Source of the DNA: DASTPP01 sp035762175
GTDB lineage: Bacteria > Myxococcota_A > Polyangia > Polyangiales > Polyangiaceae
Reading direction: 5' to 3'
DNA: 31,465 bases
Assembly (NCBI GenBank): GCA_035762175.1
Contig: DASTPP010000049.1
Location: forward strand, 1 to 31,465
Shown: one piece after another, positions 1-8,946 of the stretch
How positions within the stretch are numbered: position 1 is the stretch's first letter
Layout: each line of letters starts with the position of its first letter
Position numbers and translations under genes: made by a program
Notes under the pieces: generated by a model
The model's database searches: none
The model's input: the letters and a program-made list of their open reading frames with translations, nothing else
Told to the model about the DNA's origin: nothing

Positions 1-3000
1 GCGGGCGGCGGCGCGGGCGCGGCGGGGGCGGGGCGCGACGCGAGCTGCGCGAGGCTTCGGGCGAACGCGTCGAGCCGGGGGGCGAGCCAGGCCTCGGGGC
101 CGGGCGCGCGGGCGGAGGCGGCCTCGGCGAGGCCCCGCGCGATCTGCGCCAGCCGGTCGTCGAGGTTGGCGAGGGCGCCGGTGACGCGGGCGACGGGGTC
201 GTCGTCGCGGCCGACGCGGCGCACGCGCACGAACTCTTCCTTGATCTGGCGCCAGCGCTCGGCCTGGTCGGCCGTCAGGCGCCCCCGCAGCTCGGCCAGC
301 TTGAGCAGGCTCTGCTCGGCGCCGGCGGCGAGCGTCTGGGCCTCGCCGGCGTAGTGATCGTCGATGAGCGCCTCGAGCTCGTCGTCGTTCATGGCGGCGT
401 CGAGGCGCTCGGCGAGCTTGTTCATGTTGCGGTAGCTTCCCTGCAGCTGAAAGGGCGGCTCCGACCGGAAGGCGTCGGCCTGCGAGGCCGAGTCGACGTA
501 GGCGCGGTTGACCCGCGCGAGGGTGGCCTGCGCCCGCGTCAGGAGGCGCAGCAGCCGCACGATCTCGTCGATCTCGGCGGCCGCGTAGGGGTGGGCGAAG
601 TCGCCGGGGGGCGCGGCCTCGCCGCGGGCGAGGCGGGCGAAGCGGTCGAGGTCGGCGGGGGCGCGGCCGGCGAGGGGGGCGAGCAGGGGGTTCGACGAGA
701 GGGCGTTCTCGAGGTAGCTGAGGGCGAAGAGGTCTTCCCGGCCCTGCAAGACGTCGCCGAGGTTGTAGGTGTCGGCCCGGTTCGCCAACATATCGGGAAT
801 GCGAAAGCGCGCGCCGCTTTCGGTGTAAGGGTTGCCCGCCATCACCACGCAGAAGCGCTTGCCCTTCAGGTCGTAGGCGCGCGGCCGGCCCCGCCAGACG
901 CCCTCGACCCGGCGCTGCGCGTCGCAGAGCGAGACGAACTTTTGCAAGAGCTCGGGGCTCGTATGCTGAATGTCGTCGAGGTAGAGCATCACGTTCTGGC
1001 CCATCTCGAAGGCGAGGTTGATCTTCTCGACCTCCTGGCGGGCGGTGGCGCTCTTCGCCTCGGCCGGGTCGAACGAGGTGACGTCGTGGCCGAGCGAGGG
1101 GCCGTTGACCTTGACGAAGGCGAGGCCGAGGCGGCTCGCGACGTACTCCATCAGCGTGGTCTTGCCGTAGCCGGGGGGCGAGACGAGCAAGAGCAGGCCC
1201 ATCTGGTCGGTGCGCTTGTTCGCGCCGGCGGCGCCGATCTGCTTCGCCAGGTTCGCGCCGACGAGCGGCAGGTAGACCTCGTCGACGAGGCGGTTGCGGA
1301 CGAACGAGCTCAGCACCTTGGGGGCGAGCTCTTCGGGGCGCAGGCGCTCTTTCGCGCGCTCGGCCGCCTCGGCGCGGGCGCGGCGGTAGGCGCGGTAGCG
1401 GGGCAGGCGCCCCTCGCGGAAGGCGGCGACGCGCGCGAGCAGCTCGGCCACGTCGACCGCGAGCGCCCGGCCCTCGATGCGCGGGTGCTGGCCGAGCAGG
1501 CCCCGCACCTCGGCGCGCGTCTCGGCCGCGCAGGGCTCGCGCTCGAGGCGCCGGTCGGTGACGAGCAGGGCGGCGGCCTCGAGCGCCTCGCCCGCCTCGC
1601 CCGCCCCCGCCACGGCCCCGACGAACGAGCGCGCCAGGGCGAGCCGCTCGGCCGGGTGCGGCTCGAGCGCGCGCAGATCGTCTTCGAACTCTCGCAGCGA
1701 GCCCCGCTCGCGAAGGCGCGCGAAGAGCGCGTCGCGCAGGGCGAGCGCGCGCCCCGAGGTGACGAAGCGCGGCCGCTCGGCGGCGAGCTCTTCGACCAGG
1801 TAGCGGGCGGCGCCCCCGGCCGGCGCCTCGGGCAGGGCGCGCGCGCGGGCGAAGTCGGCCAGCGGGGCGGCGAGCTCGGCGGCGAGCTCGGCCTGGGCGC
1901 CCGGGGCGCCGAGGGCGCGGCGCAGGTGGCCGGCGGCGCGGCCCCGGCGCTGCCAGAGCTCGCGCCGGGCGGGCTCGAGCTCGGACCAGTAAAGACCGGC
2001 GAGCGCGCGCACCCCGGGCAGGTAGCGCAGCCGGCCCGCGCCCTCGTAAAGCGCGAGCAGGCGCTCGAGGAGGGCCGCGGCGTCGGCGTCGTGCACGCCC
2101 CGCTCGTAGCCCTCGTCGAGCCGCGCCGCGGCGTAGGCCCGCACCGACTCGAGCAGCGACCCCTCGCGCGCGGCCCGCGCGAGCGCCTCGAGCGAGAGGC
2201 CCGAGGCGCCCGCCTCGGCGTCGAGGAGCATCGACGCCGCGAGGAACTCGCCGCGGTACACCTCGCGCGACTCGGAGGGCAGGGGGTCGTCCCAGAGATC
2301 GCGCGCCGCCTCGAGCGCCGGCTCGCCCGCCGGCTCGTAGAAGTCGGTGCCCGTCAGGTGCAGGCAGAGCTCGCCCGCGCGCGGCACGAGCGTCAGCTCG
2401 AGCGGCCGCGTCGAGACGTGGAACCGGTGGGCGCCGAGCTTGACCGTGCCCTCGCCCCCCTCGAAGAGGTCGGCCCGATCGCGCAGCGCCCGGAGGGCCT
2501 CTTGCTTCGCGGCCTTCAGCCTCGCTTCGAGCTCTTCGGCCCGGACGGCCTCGCCGAGCGCGGCGAGCTGCCCGCGCAGGTCGGCGAGCTTGTGCACGGT
2601 CGGGTCGCCGGCGAAGAAGGCGTTCAGCTCGTCGGGCGTGCCGAGCGAGCGGGCCCGCCGCGCGACGCCCTCGACGAGCCGCTCGGCCGCCGCGGCGACG
2701 TGCCGCGCGCGCTTCTGCCGCTCGTCGACGAGCGCCTGGCGGCGGGCGCCGAAGGCCTCGACGGCCTCGGCGCGCTTCTCGGCCAGCCCCTCGAGGAACT
2801 CGTCGAACTCGCCGAAGCGCCCCTCGAGCCCCTCGAGCCGGACCAGGAGCCGGGCGAGCTGGTCGTCGCAGGCCTCGGGCGAGTCGGCGACGGCGAGGGC
2901 GCCCGCCACGTCCTGGCCGAAGAGCTTGATCTGCGCGCCGAACTCGGCCCGCCCCTCGGCCGAGCCGAGATCGCGCCGGCGCGCCAGCAGGGCGGCGCGG

Positions 3001-5039
3001 GCGCGGTTCTGCCGGCCCACCACCTCGCCGACGCTCTCGAGAATGCGCGTGCGCACCGTGGGGTCGTCGACCGGCAGCTCGGCGACGACGTCGGCCAGCG
3101 TGCCGACGCCCGCCTGCAGCCGGCCGAGCTCTTCGTCGAGGGGGCCGAGCTCGCTCGACTTCGCCGCCGCCTCGGCCTTCGCGGCGAGCGCGTCGGCGCG
3201 CGCGAGCAGGGGCGCCCAGGCCGAGCCCTCGAGCAAGAGCGCCACGCAGGCCCGGGCGAGCTCGAGCGCGCGCCCCTCGAGCTCGGCCTCGAGCGCGTCG
3301 AGGCGCGCGCGATCGATGCCCCGCTCTTCGCGCAGCGACACGAGGTGGCCGCGCCAGGCGCGCAGGTCGGCGAGCGCCTCGACGAAAGCTTCGACGCCCT
3401 TGACGTCGCCCGGCAGCGTGCGGGCGAGCCGCTCGCGCTGCCCCGCCTCGGCCCCGGCGAGCGTCTCGGCCGCGCCCCGGCGGATCGCGAGCTCTTTTTC
3501 GAACTCGTCGACGACGCGCTCGGCCGTCTGCCCGAGCGCCCGCGTCGCCTCGAGCAGCCCGCCCGCCTCGGCGTGGCCCAGCCAGTGGTAGGCGTCGGCC
3601 ATGCGGCGCGCGGCCGCCGCGGCGTCTTCGAAGGTGCGCCGCGTCGGGGCCTCGGCCCGCGCCAGGCGCGCGAGGCTGAGCGCGTCGCTGACGCCCCGCA
3701 CGAGGTCGGGGTTGCCCACCCGGCCGAGGTACGAGGTGCCCGGCGGCGCCGCGGCCGCGTGCTCGGCGCTGGCGAAGGGCGTGCGCCAGATCTGCACCGG
3801 GTGCACCCGCGTCGGCTCGGGCGAGGCGTCGCGAAAGACGACCATGGTGCCGTCGGCGAAGAGGCTGTAGCCGTGGCAGCGCAGGGGGCTTCTCGCCTCG
3901 CGCCGGACGAGGTTGTAGGGCAAGAGCAGGTACTCGCCCGCCCCGCCGCGGTAGAAGACGTAGAGCACGTCTTCGCCGTTGGGCGAGCGCACGGCGCGCT
4001 CGAAGATCATGTCGCCGGCGCCGGCGTCGAAGATCTTGTGCTCGCCCGTCTGCAGGCAATACCCCCCGGGGAAGACGATGCCGTGGTCTTCGGGCAGCGT
4101 CAGGCAGGCGGCGCCGACGGCGTCGGCGCGCACGACCCCGCGGGTGCGGGTGTTGTAAACGAGGTAGCGGTAGCTCGCCTCGCGGAAGGGCCTGACCCGC
4201 AGCAGAATGAGCCCGCCCACCCGGGCGTAGCTGAGGTCGGCGTCGTCGAGCGACTGGTTGGGGTCGTCGACCGGCTCGCGGTAGACGCCGAAGCCGTCGC
4301 GGGTGTTGTTCTCGACCTTGATGGTGAGGTCGCCGCCGACGGTCTCGACGAACACCTCGTCGAGCACGTTGACGTGCGGGTGGGGCCCGGCGACGTGCTG
4401 CTCGCGCGTCGTCGGCACCCAGGCGAAGTCGTGGGCGCGGGGCGGGGCGTTGTCTTCTTCGCCCCGCGCGTCGAGGTAGGCGACGCGCCCGGCGGCGTCG
4501 ACGGCGAACCGGAAGACTTTGACGTCGCGCGGGCCCTCGCCCACCTTGACCGCCGCGAGCAGGCGCGTGCCCGTGCGGCGCAGCTGCCAGAGGGCGGCCT
4601 CGCGGTGGTAGCGAAAGAGGTCGCGGAGCTCTTTGACGAAGGCCGGGTCGGCGAGAAAGGCGCCCGGCCCCTCGGGCGGCGAGGGCTCGAGCGAGAAGCC
4701 CTCGGCCCCGCGCTCGAGCCGGTAGAGCCCGAGCACGTCGGCCACGTTCGTCTCGGCCTTGAGCCCGAGAAAGACCTGGAAGCCGAAGAGCAGCCGGTCG
4801 CCGACGGCGACGAGATCGCGCGCGCGGCAGTTGTTCTCGGTGCGCACCCGCCCCTCGGCCTCGAGCTCGAGCTCGCCGCCGCCGAAGAGCCCCTTGCGCC
4901 GCTCGTTGAGGGCCTCGGCCCGCCGCTCGAGCTCGGCCGCCTGCGCGAGCAGCCGCGCCCGCATCACCTGGTAGCCGCCGCCCTCGGGCGGGGCCGTCGT
5001 CACGTCGTTCGTCGCCATCGTCTGTCCGGAATCGGGCAC
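1..5039 (-). CDS. DUF3686-type 'DNA repair' AAA ATPase, 3' end outside window
   Basis: At least 1,679 residues are present and the stop lies beyond base 1. The N-terminal ~450 residues (KVFRFAVDAAGRVAYLDARG, then EHKIFDAGAGDMIFERAVR) match my memory of the DUF3686 family, large bacterial proteins labelled 'ATPase involved in DNA repair'. A long charged, probably helical middle follows. A C-terminal AAA module has Walker A PPGYGKTT near residue 1287, Walker B MLYLDDIQ near 1353 and a sensor-1-like VVMAGNPYT near 1400. No membrane segment is visible. The start is not certain: GGAGG lies directly against an ATG at 5045 but six bases before a GTG at 5039, which I prefer; ATG 5018 is also possible. 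It is the last visible gene of a minus-strand operon with flotillin and OB-fold genes, so a membrane-associated ATPase role is inferred. The DNA-repair label is historical and nothing in the sequence proves it. Confidence 0.85.
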   Translation of the reverse strand, partial: MPDSGQTMATNDVTTAPPEGGGYQVMRARLLAQAAELERRAEALNERRKGLFGGGELELEAEGRVRTENNCRARDLVAVGDRLLFGFQVFLGLKAETNVADVLGLYRLERGAEGFSLEPSPPEGPGAFLADPAFVKELRDLFRYHREAALWQLRRTGTRLLAAVKVGEGPRDVKVFRFAVDAAGRVAYLDARGEEDNAPPRAHDFAWVPTTREQHVAGPHPHVNVLDEVFVETVGGDLTIKVENNTRDGFGVYREPVDDPNQSLDDADLSYARVGGLILLRVRPFREASYRYLVYNTRTRGVVRADAVGAACLTLPEDHGIVFPGGYCLQTGEHKIFDAGAGDMIFERAVRSPNGEDVLYVFYRGGAGEYLLLPYNLVRREARSPLRCHGYSLFADGTMVVFRDASPEPTRVHPVQIWRTPFASAEHAAAAPPGTSYLGRVGNPDLVRGVSDALSLARLARAEAPTRRTFEDAAAAARRMADAYHWLGHAEAGGLLEATRALGQTAERVVDEFEKELAIRRGAAETLAGAEAGQRERLARTLPGDVKGVEAFVEALADLRAWRGHLVSLREERGIDRARLDALEAELEGRALELARACVALLLEGSAWAPLLARADALAAKAEAAAKSSELGPLDEELGRLQAGVGTLADVVAELPVDDPTVRTRILESVGEVVGRQNRARAALLARRRDLGSAEGRAEFGAQIKLFGQDVAGALAVADSPEACDDQLARLLVRLEGLEGRFGEFDEFLEGLAEKRAEAVEAFGARRQALVDERQKRARHVAAAAERLVEGVARRARSLGTPDELNAFFAGDPTVHKLADLRGQLAALGEAVRAEELEARLKAAKQEALRALRDRADLFEGGEGTVKLGAHRFHVSTRPLELTLVPRAGELCLHLTGTDFYEPAGEPALEAARDLWDDPLPSESREVYRGEFLAASMLLDAEAGASGLSLEALARAAREGSLLESVRAYAAARLDEGYERGVHDADAAALLERLLALYEGAGRLRYLPGVRALAGLYWSELEPARRELWQRRGRAAGHLRRALGAPGAQAELAAELAAPLADFARARALPEAPAGGAARYLVEELAAERPRFVTSGRALALRDALFARLRERGSLREFEDDLRALEPHPAERLALARSFVGAVAGAGEAGEALEAAALLVTDRRLEREPCAAETRAEVRGLLGQHPRIEGRALAVDVAELLARVAAFREGRLPRYRAYRRARAEAAERAKERLRPEELAPKVLSSFVRNRLVDEVYLPLVGANLAKQIGAAGANKRTDQMGLLLLVSPPGYGKTTLMEYVASRLGLAFVKVNGPSLGHDVTSFDPAEAKSATARQEVEKINLAFEMGQNVMLYLDDIQHTSPELLQKFVSLCDAQRRVEGVWRGRPRAYDLKGKRFCVVMAGNPYTESGARFRIPDMLANRADTYNLGDVLQGREDLFALSYLENALSSNPLLAPLAGRAPADLDRFARLARGEAAPPGDFAHPYAAAEIDEIVRLLRLLTRAQATLARVNRAYVDSASQADAFRSEPPFQLQGSYRNMNKLAERLDAAMNDDELEALIDDHYAGEAQTLAAGAEQSLLKLAELRGRLTADQAERWRQIKEEFVRVRRVGRDDDPVARVTGALANLDDRLAQIARGLAEAASARAPGPEAWLAPRLDAFARSLAQLASRPAPAAPAPPP

Positions 5040-5078
5040 CGTCATCCTCCGACACCACTTTGCTCAGCCGCGCGGGCC

Positions 5079-5133
5079 GGGGGCCTCAGAGCCCCCGCGC
5101 CGGCCGCTCCGGCCCCGGGCGCCGCCCGGGGCC
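5079..5133. repeat. Two GC-rich hairpins between flotillin and ATPase genes
   Basis: In the 93-base gap after the flotillin stop are two inverted repeats. One is gggggc / gccccc with a six-base loop (5079-5096). The other is a perfect 10-bp stem, ggccccgggc / gcccggggcc, with loop gcc (5111-5133). There is no T-run, so a classical terminator is not shown; transcript processing or attenuation between the two genes is equally possible. Confidence 0.6.
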
Positions 5134-5138
5134 GCACC

Positions 5139-7220
5139 TCAATGCTCGCGCGCGCCGCGCGCCTCGGCCGCGACGATCGGGGGCCGCGACGAGGCGGGGG
5201 CGCTCGGGGCCGCCGGGGCCGCGAGCGCCACGAGCTTGGCGCGCGTCGCGTCGTCGAGCGTGGGTAGAATGCGCTCGAGCGCCGAGCGCCAGCCGTCCGA
5301 GCCGTTCTTGCCTTCGCCGCCCCCGCCGCCGTGCGCCGCCTCGTGCACCAGGCCGCGCAGCGTGCCGCTGTGGTCGAGCGCCGCCTCGACGGTCTGGCCG
5401 ATCGAGACCGCCTTGATGAAGCGGTCGAAGAACTGCCCGTCGCCACCGACGATGTTGATGTTCGCCTTGGAGAAGGCGCCGGCGAGCACCTGGGCCTGGG
5501 CCGCGGCCACGTCGCGCCGCGCGTGGATCGCTTCGATCTGCACCGCCTTGTCCTTCTCGAGCCGCAGGCGGAACTCTTCGTGCTCGCGGCTCTGCGCGTC
5601 GAGCGCCTTCATCGCGTTCGCCTTCTCGCCGAGCCCGGCCGCCTCGGCCAAGAGGCGCTCGCGCACCGCGGCCGCCTCGGCGAGGCCCCGCTTCTCGATC
5701 GCGGCCGCCTCGGCCTCGCGCGCCCGGGCGATCGCGACGCCCTTGAGCTCTTCGCCCGCCGCCTCGGCCGAGAGCCGCTCGCGCGTGACGGCCGCCTCGG
5801 CCCGGCCCAGCTTCTCGAGCGCCTCGGCGTCGGCCTCCTTGACGCGCGCCTGCGCCAGGCCCGCCGCGGCCGCCTCGGCCATCGTGCCCTCGGCGACGCG
5901 CGCCTTCGCCCGCGCCAGCTTGTCGCTCGCCTCGAGCTCGGCCTCGGCCGCCACCGCGCGCTCGCGCGCCTTGTGCTTGGCGACCTCTTCGCTCGCCTCG
6001 GCCGCCTTGACCTGCTTGACGAGCGCGCCCTGCGCCTCGGCCTCGGCGGTGATGCGCACCACTTCTTTCTCGCGGCTCGCCTGCGCGGTCGCGCGCAGGT
6101 CTTTGATGTATTCTTCTTCGGCCGCGACGGTCTTGTCGACCGCGACGCGCGCCCGCACCACGTCGGCGATCTCCTTGCGCTGGACTTCGACGTCCTTGTC
6201 GCGGGCGATGGCGACGAGCGCCACCTCGCGCTCGCGCCCGATCGCCTCGAGCTGCCGCGCCCGCTCGACCCGCTCGGCCTCGATGGCGATCTCGCGCTCG
6301 CGGCCCTTCTGCGCGATGGCCACGCCGCGCGCCTTCGCCTCCGCCGCGACGAGCTCTTCTTCTTCGTTCTTGTGCGCCAAGAGCAGGGTGCGCTTGCGCT
6401 CTTCGTTGGCGACGCGCTCGGCCTCGTTCTGCTCGCGGGCGCGGGCGACGGCGACCTCGCGGTCCTTCTTCGCCTCGGCCTCGGCGCGGCGCTGCTCGAA
6501 CCGGAAGACGGCCTCGTCGGCGCTCAGGTTCTGGCTGCCGGTCTCCATCCGCTCTTTCTGGCGGAGCTCGTTCGTCTGCAGGTTCTGCACCACCGTCAGG
6601 TCGGTGATTTTCCGGATGCCCTCCGCGTCCATGATGTTGTCGCGGTCGAGGTGCTGCAGGGGCGTCTGCTCGAGAAAGTCGATGGCCGCGTCGTCCAAGA
6701 TGAAGCCGTTCAAATCTTTGCCGATCACCTTGATGATCTGGTCTTTGAACTCTTCGCGCATGCGGTAGAGGTCTTCGAAGTTGAAGTGCTTGCCGACGGT
6801 CTTGAGCGCCTCCGAGAACTTCGGCGTGAAGAGCTCGCGCAGGGCCGCCGGGTCGCTCGCCCGGGCGCAGCCGACCGACTGGGCGACCTTCAAGACGTCT
6901 TCTTCGGTCTTGTTCACCCGCACGAAGAAGTTGACGTTGATGTCGGCGCGAATGTTGTCCTTGCAGATGAGGCCCTCCTTGCCCCGCCGGTCGACCTCGA
7001 CGGTCTTGACCGACATGTCCATCACCTCGGCCCGGTTGACCACGGGGAAGACCATGGCCCCGGTGAAGGTGACGAAGGGCTCGCGGCGCATCGTGTTGAC
7101 GATGAGCGCCCGGCCCTGCTCGACCTGGCGGTAAAACCGCGAGAAGCCGACGAGCGCGCCGAAGAGCACGAACGCCAAGACGACCACCAGGGCCACGACG
7201 ATGAAAATGCCGCCTTCCAT
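5139..7220 (-). CDS. Flotillin-like SPFH/Band 7 protein (YqiK-like)
   Basis: A 693-residue protein. Residues 4-27 form one N-terminal membrane segment (IFIVVALVVVLAFVLFGALV). An SPFH/Band 7 domain follows at about 30-220 (TFTGAMVFPVVNRAEVMDMS, then ADINVNFFVRV). From about 230 to 560 it is an Ala/Glu/Arg-rich coiled coil with many EA repeats, as in flotillins. The tail ends in a flotillin-like segment (AQAQVLAGAFSKANINIVGG) and a Gly/Ala/Pro-rich end. It is longer than typical flotillins (about 430-550 residues), mainly in the coiled coil. Flotillins oligomerise on the inner face of the membrane and organise microdomains. The start is ATG 7220 with GGGAGAGG about 10 bases upstream. It lies between an OB-fold membrane protein and the DUF3686 ATPase, in the same direction. 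Confidence in the family is high; its partner proteins are inferred from position. Confidence 0.93.
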   Translation of the reverse strand: MEGGIFIVVALVVVLAFVLFGALVGFSRFYRQVEQGRALIVNTMRREPFVTFTGAMVFPVVNRAEVMDMSVKTVEVDRRGKEGLICKDNIRADINVNFFVRVNKTEEDVLKVAQSVGCARASDPAALRELFTPKFSEALKTVGKHFNFEDLYRMREEFKDQIIKVIGKDLNGFILDDAAIDFLEQTPLQHLDRDNIMDAEGIRKITDLTVVQNLQTNELRQKERMETGSQNLSADEAVFRFEQRRAEAEAKKDREVAVARAREQNEAERVANEERKRTLLLAHKNEEEELVAAEAKARGVAIAQKGREREIAIEAERVERARQLEAIGREREVALVAIARDKDVEVQRKEIADVVRARVAVDKTVAAEEEYIKDLRATAQASREKEVVRITAEAEAQGALVKQVKAAEASEEVAKHKARERAVAAEAELEASDKLARAKARVAEGTMAEAAAAGLAQARVKEADAEALEKLGRAEAAVTRERLSAEAAGEELKGVAIARAREAEAAAIEKRGLAEAAAVRERLLAEAAGLGEKANAMKALDAQSREHEEFRLRLEKDKAVQIEAIHARRDVAAAQAQVLAGAFSKANINIVGGDGQFFDRFIKAVSIGQTVEAALDHSGTLRGLVHEAAHGGGGGEGKNGSDGWRSALERILPTLDDATRAKLVALAAPAAPSAPASSRPPIVAAEARGAREH

Positions 7221-7237
7221 GTAGCTTACACCTCTCC

Positions 7238-7327
7238 CGTGCGGTCGCGCGCCCGCGCGCCGCCGTAATGACGAACCCCGAGTCGTGCGGCCGCGCGCCC
7301 GCGCGCCGCCGCGACGACGAACACCCC
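7238..7327. repeat. Imperfect ~43-bp direct repeat, two copies
   Basis: Two adjacent copies begin cgtgcgg(t/c)cgcgcgcccg and end cgaac(a)cccc, at about 7238-7279 and 7284-7327 (offset 46). They fill most of the 150-base spacer between the OB-fold and flotillin genes. The repeats are very GC-rich and could be a duplicated regulatory segment or slippage. Confidence 0.7.
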
Positions 7328-7370
7328 TTCGAGGACGAAACGAACGCCCGCGGCCCGCGGCCGCGCGGGG

Positions 7371-8150
7371 TTACGCGGCGCCGCCCGGGCGCCCCCGCGG
7401 GGGCGCGCCGAGCACCTCGTCGAGCGCGGCGACGGTGAAGGCGTCGCGCCGCTCGTCGAACGCGACGATGAGCGCCCGGTCGCCCCGCCCGAGCGGGGCG
7501 CCGCCGTCGACGCGCACGCGCACGACGACCTCGGCGCCGCGCTCGTCGAGCAGCGCCTCGCCGAACGAGGCGTCGACCGAGCCGGTGCGCACGGTGCAGA
7601 CCTTGCCGACGAAGTCGCGCCGGGCCCGCGCCGCGGTGCGCGGCACGAAGAGGCCCGCGAGCGGCCGCACGAGCAACGAGGTCGGCAAAAGCGCGAGCAG
7701 GGGGGCGAGCGCCGCCGCCATCGCCCCGAGGGCGAAGCGCGCCGCCGGCCCCGGCCCGAGCGCGTCGATCGCCCGGCCCGCCAGCAGGGCGACCGGCCAG
7801 GCGAAGGCGACGACCAGGCTGACGACCAGCGTCGCCGGCGCCGAGCGCAGGCGCAGCGCCCCGACCCAGTCGCCCCCCGCGAGCCCGCCGTGCGGCGGCG
7901 CCTCGATGCCCGCCTCGGCGTGCCCGGGGCCCGCCTCGCCGTGCCCGCCCAGCGCGCCCTCGGCCGCCCCCTTGGCCGCGCCCTCGAGCGAGCCGCCGGG
8001 GGCGCCGCCCGCCGCGCCCTCGCCGTCGGCGAACAGGTCGACGCCGGCGGCGCCGACCAGGACGAAGAGCCAATAAAGGATCACCACCCCGAGCAGCACG
8101 GTATACACCGCGCCGGGGAACGAGAGGGCCGCCGCGAAGAGCTGCGCCAT
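7371..8150 (-). CDS. OB-fold membrane protein, YqiJ-like
   Basis: A 259-residue protein. One hydrophobic segment lies near residues 10-33 (VYTVLLGVVILYWLFVLVGA), then a Gly/Ala/Glu-rich loop, two more membrane segments near 105-130 and 137-160, and a C-terminal domain of about 75 residues (FVGKVCTVRTGSVDASFGEA, then RGDRALIVAFDE) with the look of an OB fold. This arrangement is that of the YqiJ/NfeD-like partners that commonly precede flotillin genes. It lies upstream of the flotillin in the same direction, as in E. coli yqiJ-yqiK. The start is ATG 8150 with AAGGCG about 7 bases upstream; the TAA stop is intact. Membrane topology and the flotillin partnership are inferred from family knowledge. 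Confidence 0.8.
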   Translation of the reverse strand: MAQLFAAALSFPGAVYTVLLGVVILYWLFVLVGAAGVDLFADGEGAAGGAPGGSLEGAAKGAAEGALGGHGEAGPGHAEAGIEAPPHGGLAGGDWVGALRLRSAPATLVVSLVVAFAWPVALLAGRAIDALGPGPAARFALGAMAAALAPLLALLPTSLLVRPLAGLFVPRTAARARRDFVGKVCTVRTGSVDASFGEALLDERGAEVVVRVRVDGGAPLGRGDRALIVAFDERRDAFTVAALDEVLGAPPRGRPGGAA

Positions 8151-8171
8151 GTCGATTCGCCTTACTTTCTT

Positions 8172-8529
8172 TTAAGCCGCCGCCCTTCGGGGCGGCGAGC
8201 GTCGGGCCGGCGCCCATCAGCCAGGCGGCGAGCGCCTTGCCGGCGGGCGTCTGCGCGACGATGTTCGTATAGCCGCCCGACAGGCAGGCCGCGACGAAGA
8301 CCAGGGCGTCTGCGTACGTTCGCACCTGCGGGTTGGCCCCCCGCTCGGCCCCGTAAAAGACCAGGGCGCTCGCGAGCGCCGCGCCGCGGAACTCGCGGGC
8401 GGGGCCGGGCGCCGGGCCGCCGCCCAGCGTTTGCTTGGCCGACTCGTAAGCGTCACGCACGCCGTCGCGCAAGTCGGGGGACGCGGCGGCGGCGACGGCC
8501 ACCAAGGTGGCCAGGGCACGCGCATTCAC
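8172..8529 (-). CDS. Small protein at operon head, no in-frame stop
   Basis: An unrecognised protein of about 120 residues with a hydrophobic N-terminus (ALATLVAVAAAA) and a helical-looking body (DLRDGVRDAYESAKQTLGGG, then QTPAGKALAAWLMGAGPTLA). Codon third positions are strongly G/C, as expected for coding in this genome, until GGC GGC GGC TTA. There the in-frame codon is TTA (8175-8173) followed by A, which puts TAA in the +1 frame at 8174-8172. In frame, translation would run on for about 1,000 codons out of frame through the OB-fold and flotillin genes, which is not credible. The start is uncertain: GTG 8529 or TTG 8538. It precedes the OB-fold gene by about 20 bases and probably belongs to the same operon. 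Function unknown. Confidence 0.5.
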
Positions 8530-8946
8530 TACGCGCAACCTAGGTTCGTGCCATTGCCCCGTCGAGGCGGCCTGGTCGCTTTTCCGACATGTCGAAATCC
8601 CTTTTCAAGAAACCCGCGCGCCTCGCGCGCCTCGCCCGCCTCCCACCCGCCTCGCCCGCTTCCCGCTTGCCTTCCACCCGACCTCGCCCGCTTCTCGCCC
8701 GCCGCCTGCCTCCACCGCGGCCTGCCCGCCCGACCCGCCAGCGGCACGCGTGCTCGCTCGCTGGGCGCCCTTGCCGGCCGGGGGGCGGGGACAGGCCCGG
8801 GGCCTTCTCGAGGGCCCTTGGTGGGGCTGCGGGGGGCCTCCGGGGCCGGCCGGCCGGCACCCCACTTGCATGGGGGCCCCCCCTCGACTAGGGTTCGCCG
8901 GGCCGGGCGGGCCCTCGTGCCCGCCGGCCCCCGCGAAGGTGATGGC
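8530..8946. other. Divergent intergenic region with pyrimidine-rich repeats
   Basis: About 400 bases lie between the minus-strand flotillin operon and rpoZ with no gene I can support. It contains a perfect 10-bp palindrome CGACATGTCG (8585-8594). It then has a strongly pyrimidine-rich plus strand at about 8610-8740, with three copies of CCTCGCCCGC (8630-8639, 8650-8659, 8682-8691). Further on is a run of G-rich sequence and the rpoZ promoter candidate. ORFs here have irregular composition and read as Arg/Pro/Ala noise. Confidence 0.6.
8866..8894 (+). promoter_or_regulatory. Candidate sigma-70-type promoter for rpoZ
   Basis: TTGCAT (8866-8871) and TAGGGT (8889-8894) are separated by exactly 17 bases, about 50 bases upstream of the rpoZ start. 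Each box matches the consensus at only three of six positions, but the spacing and position are right and such AT-containing hexamers are rare here. Confidence 0.5.

Noticed and set aside
354..5267. 1,637-codon plus-strand ORF
   Set aside because: It is the antisense of the DUF3686 ATPase. Only the minus strand shows Walker motifs and sensible composition.
5331..7268. 645-codon plus-strand ORF
   Set aside because: Antisense of the flotillin coiled coil. Long open antisense frames are expected at this GC content.
5086..8538. 1,150-codon minus-strand ORF as a single protein
   Set aside because: Only its first ~120 codons look coding. The rest is out of frame with the clear OB-fold and flotillin genes and is Arg/Gly noise.
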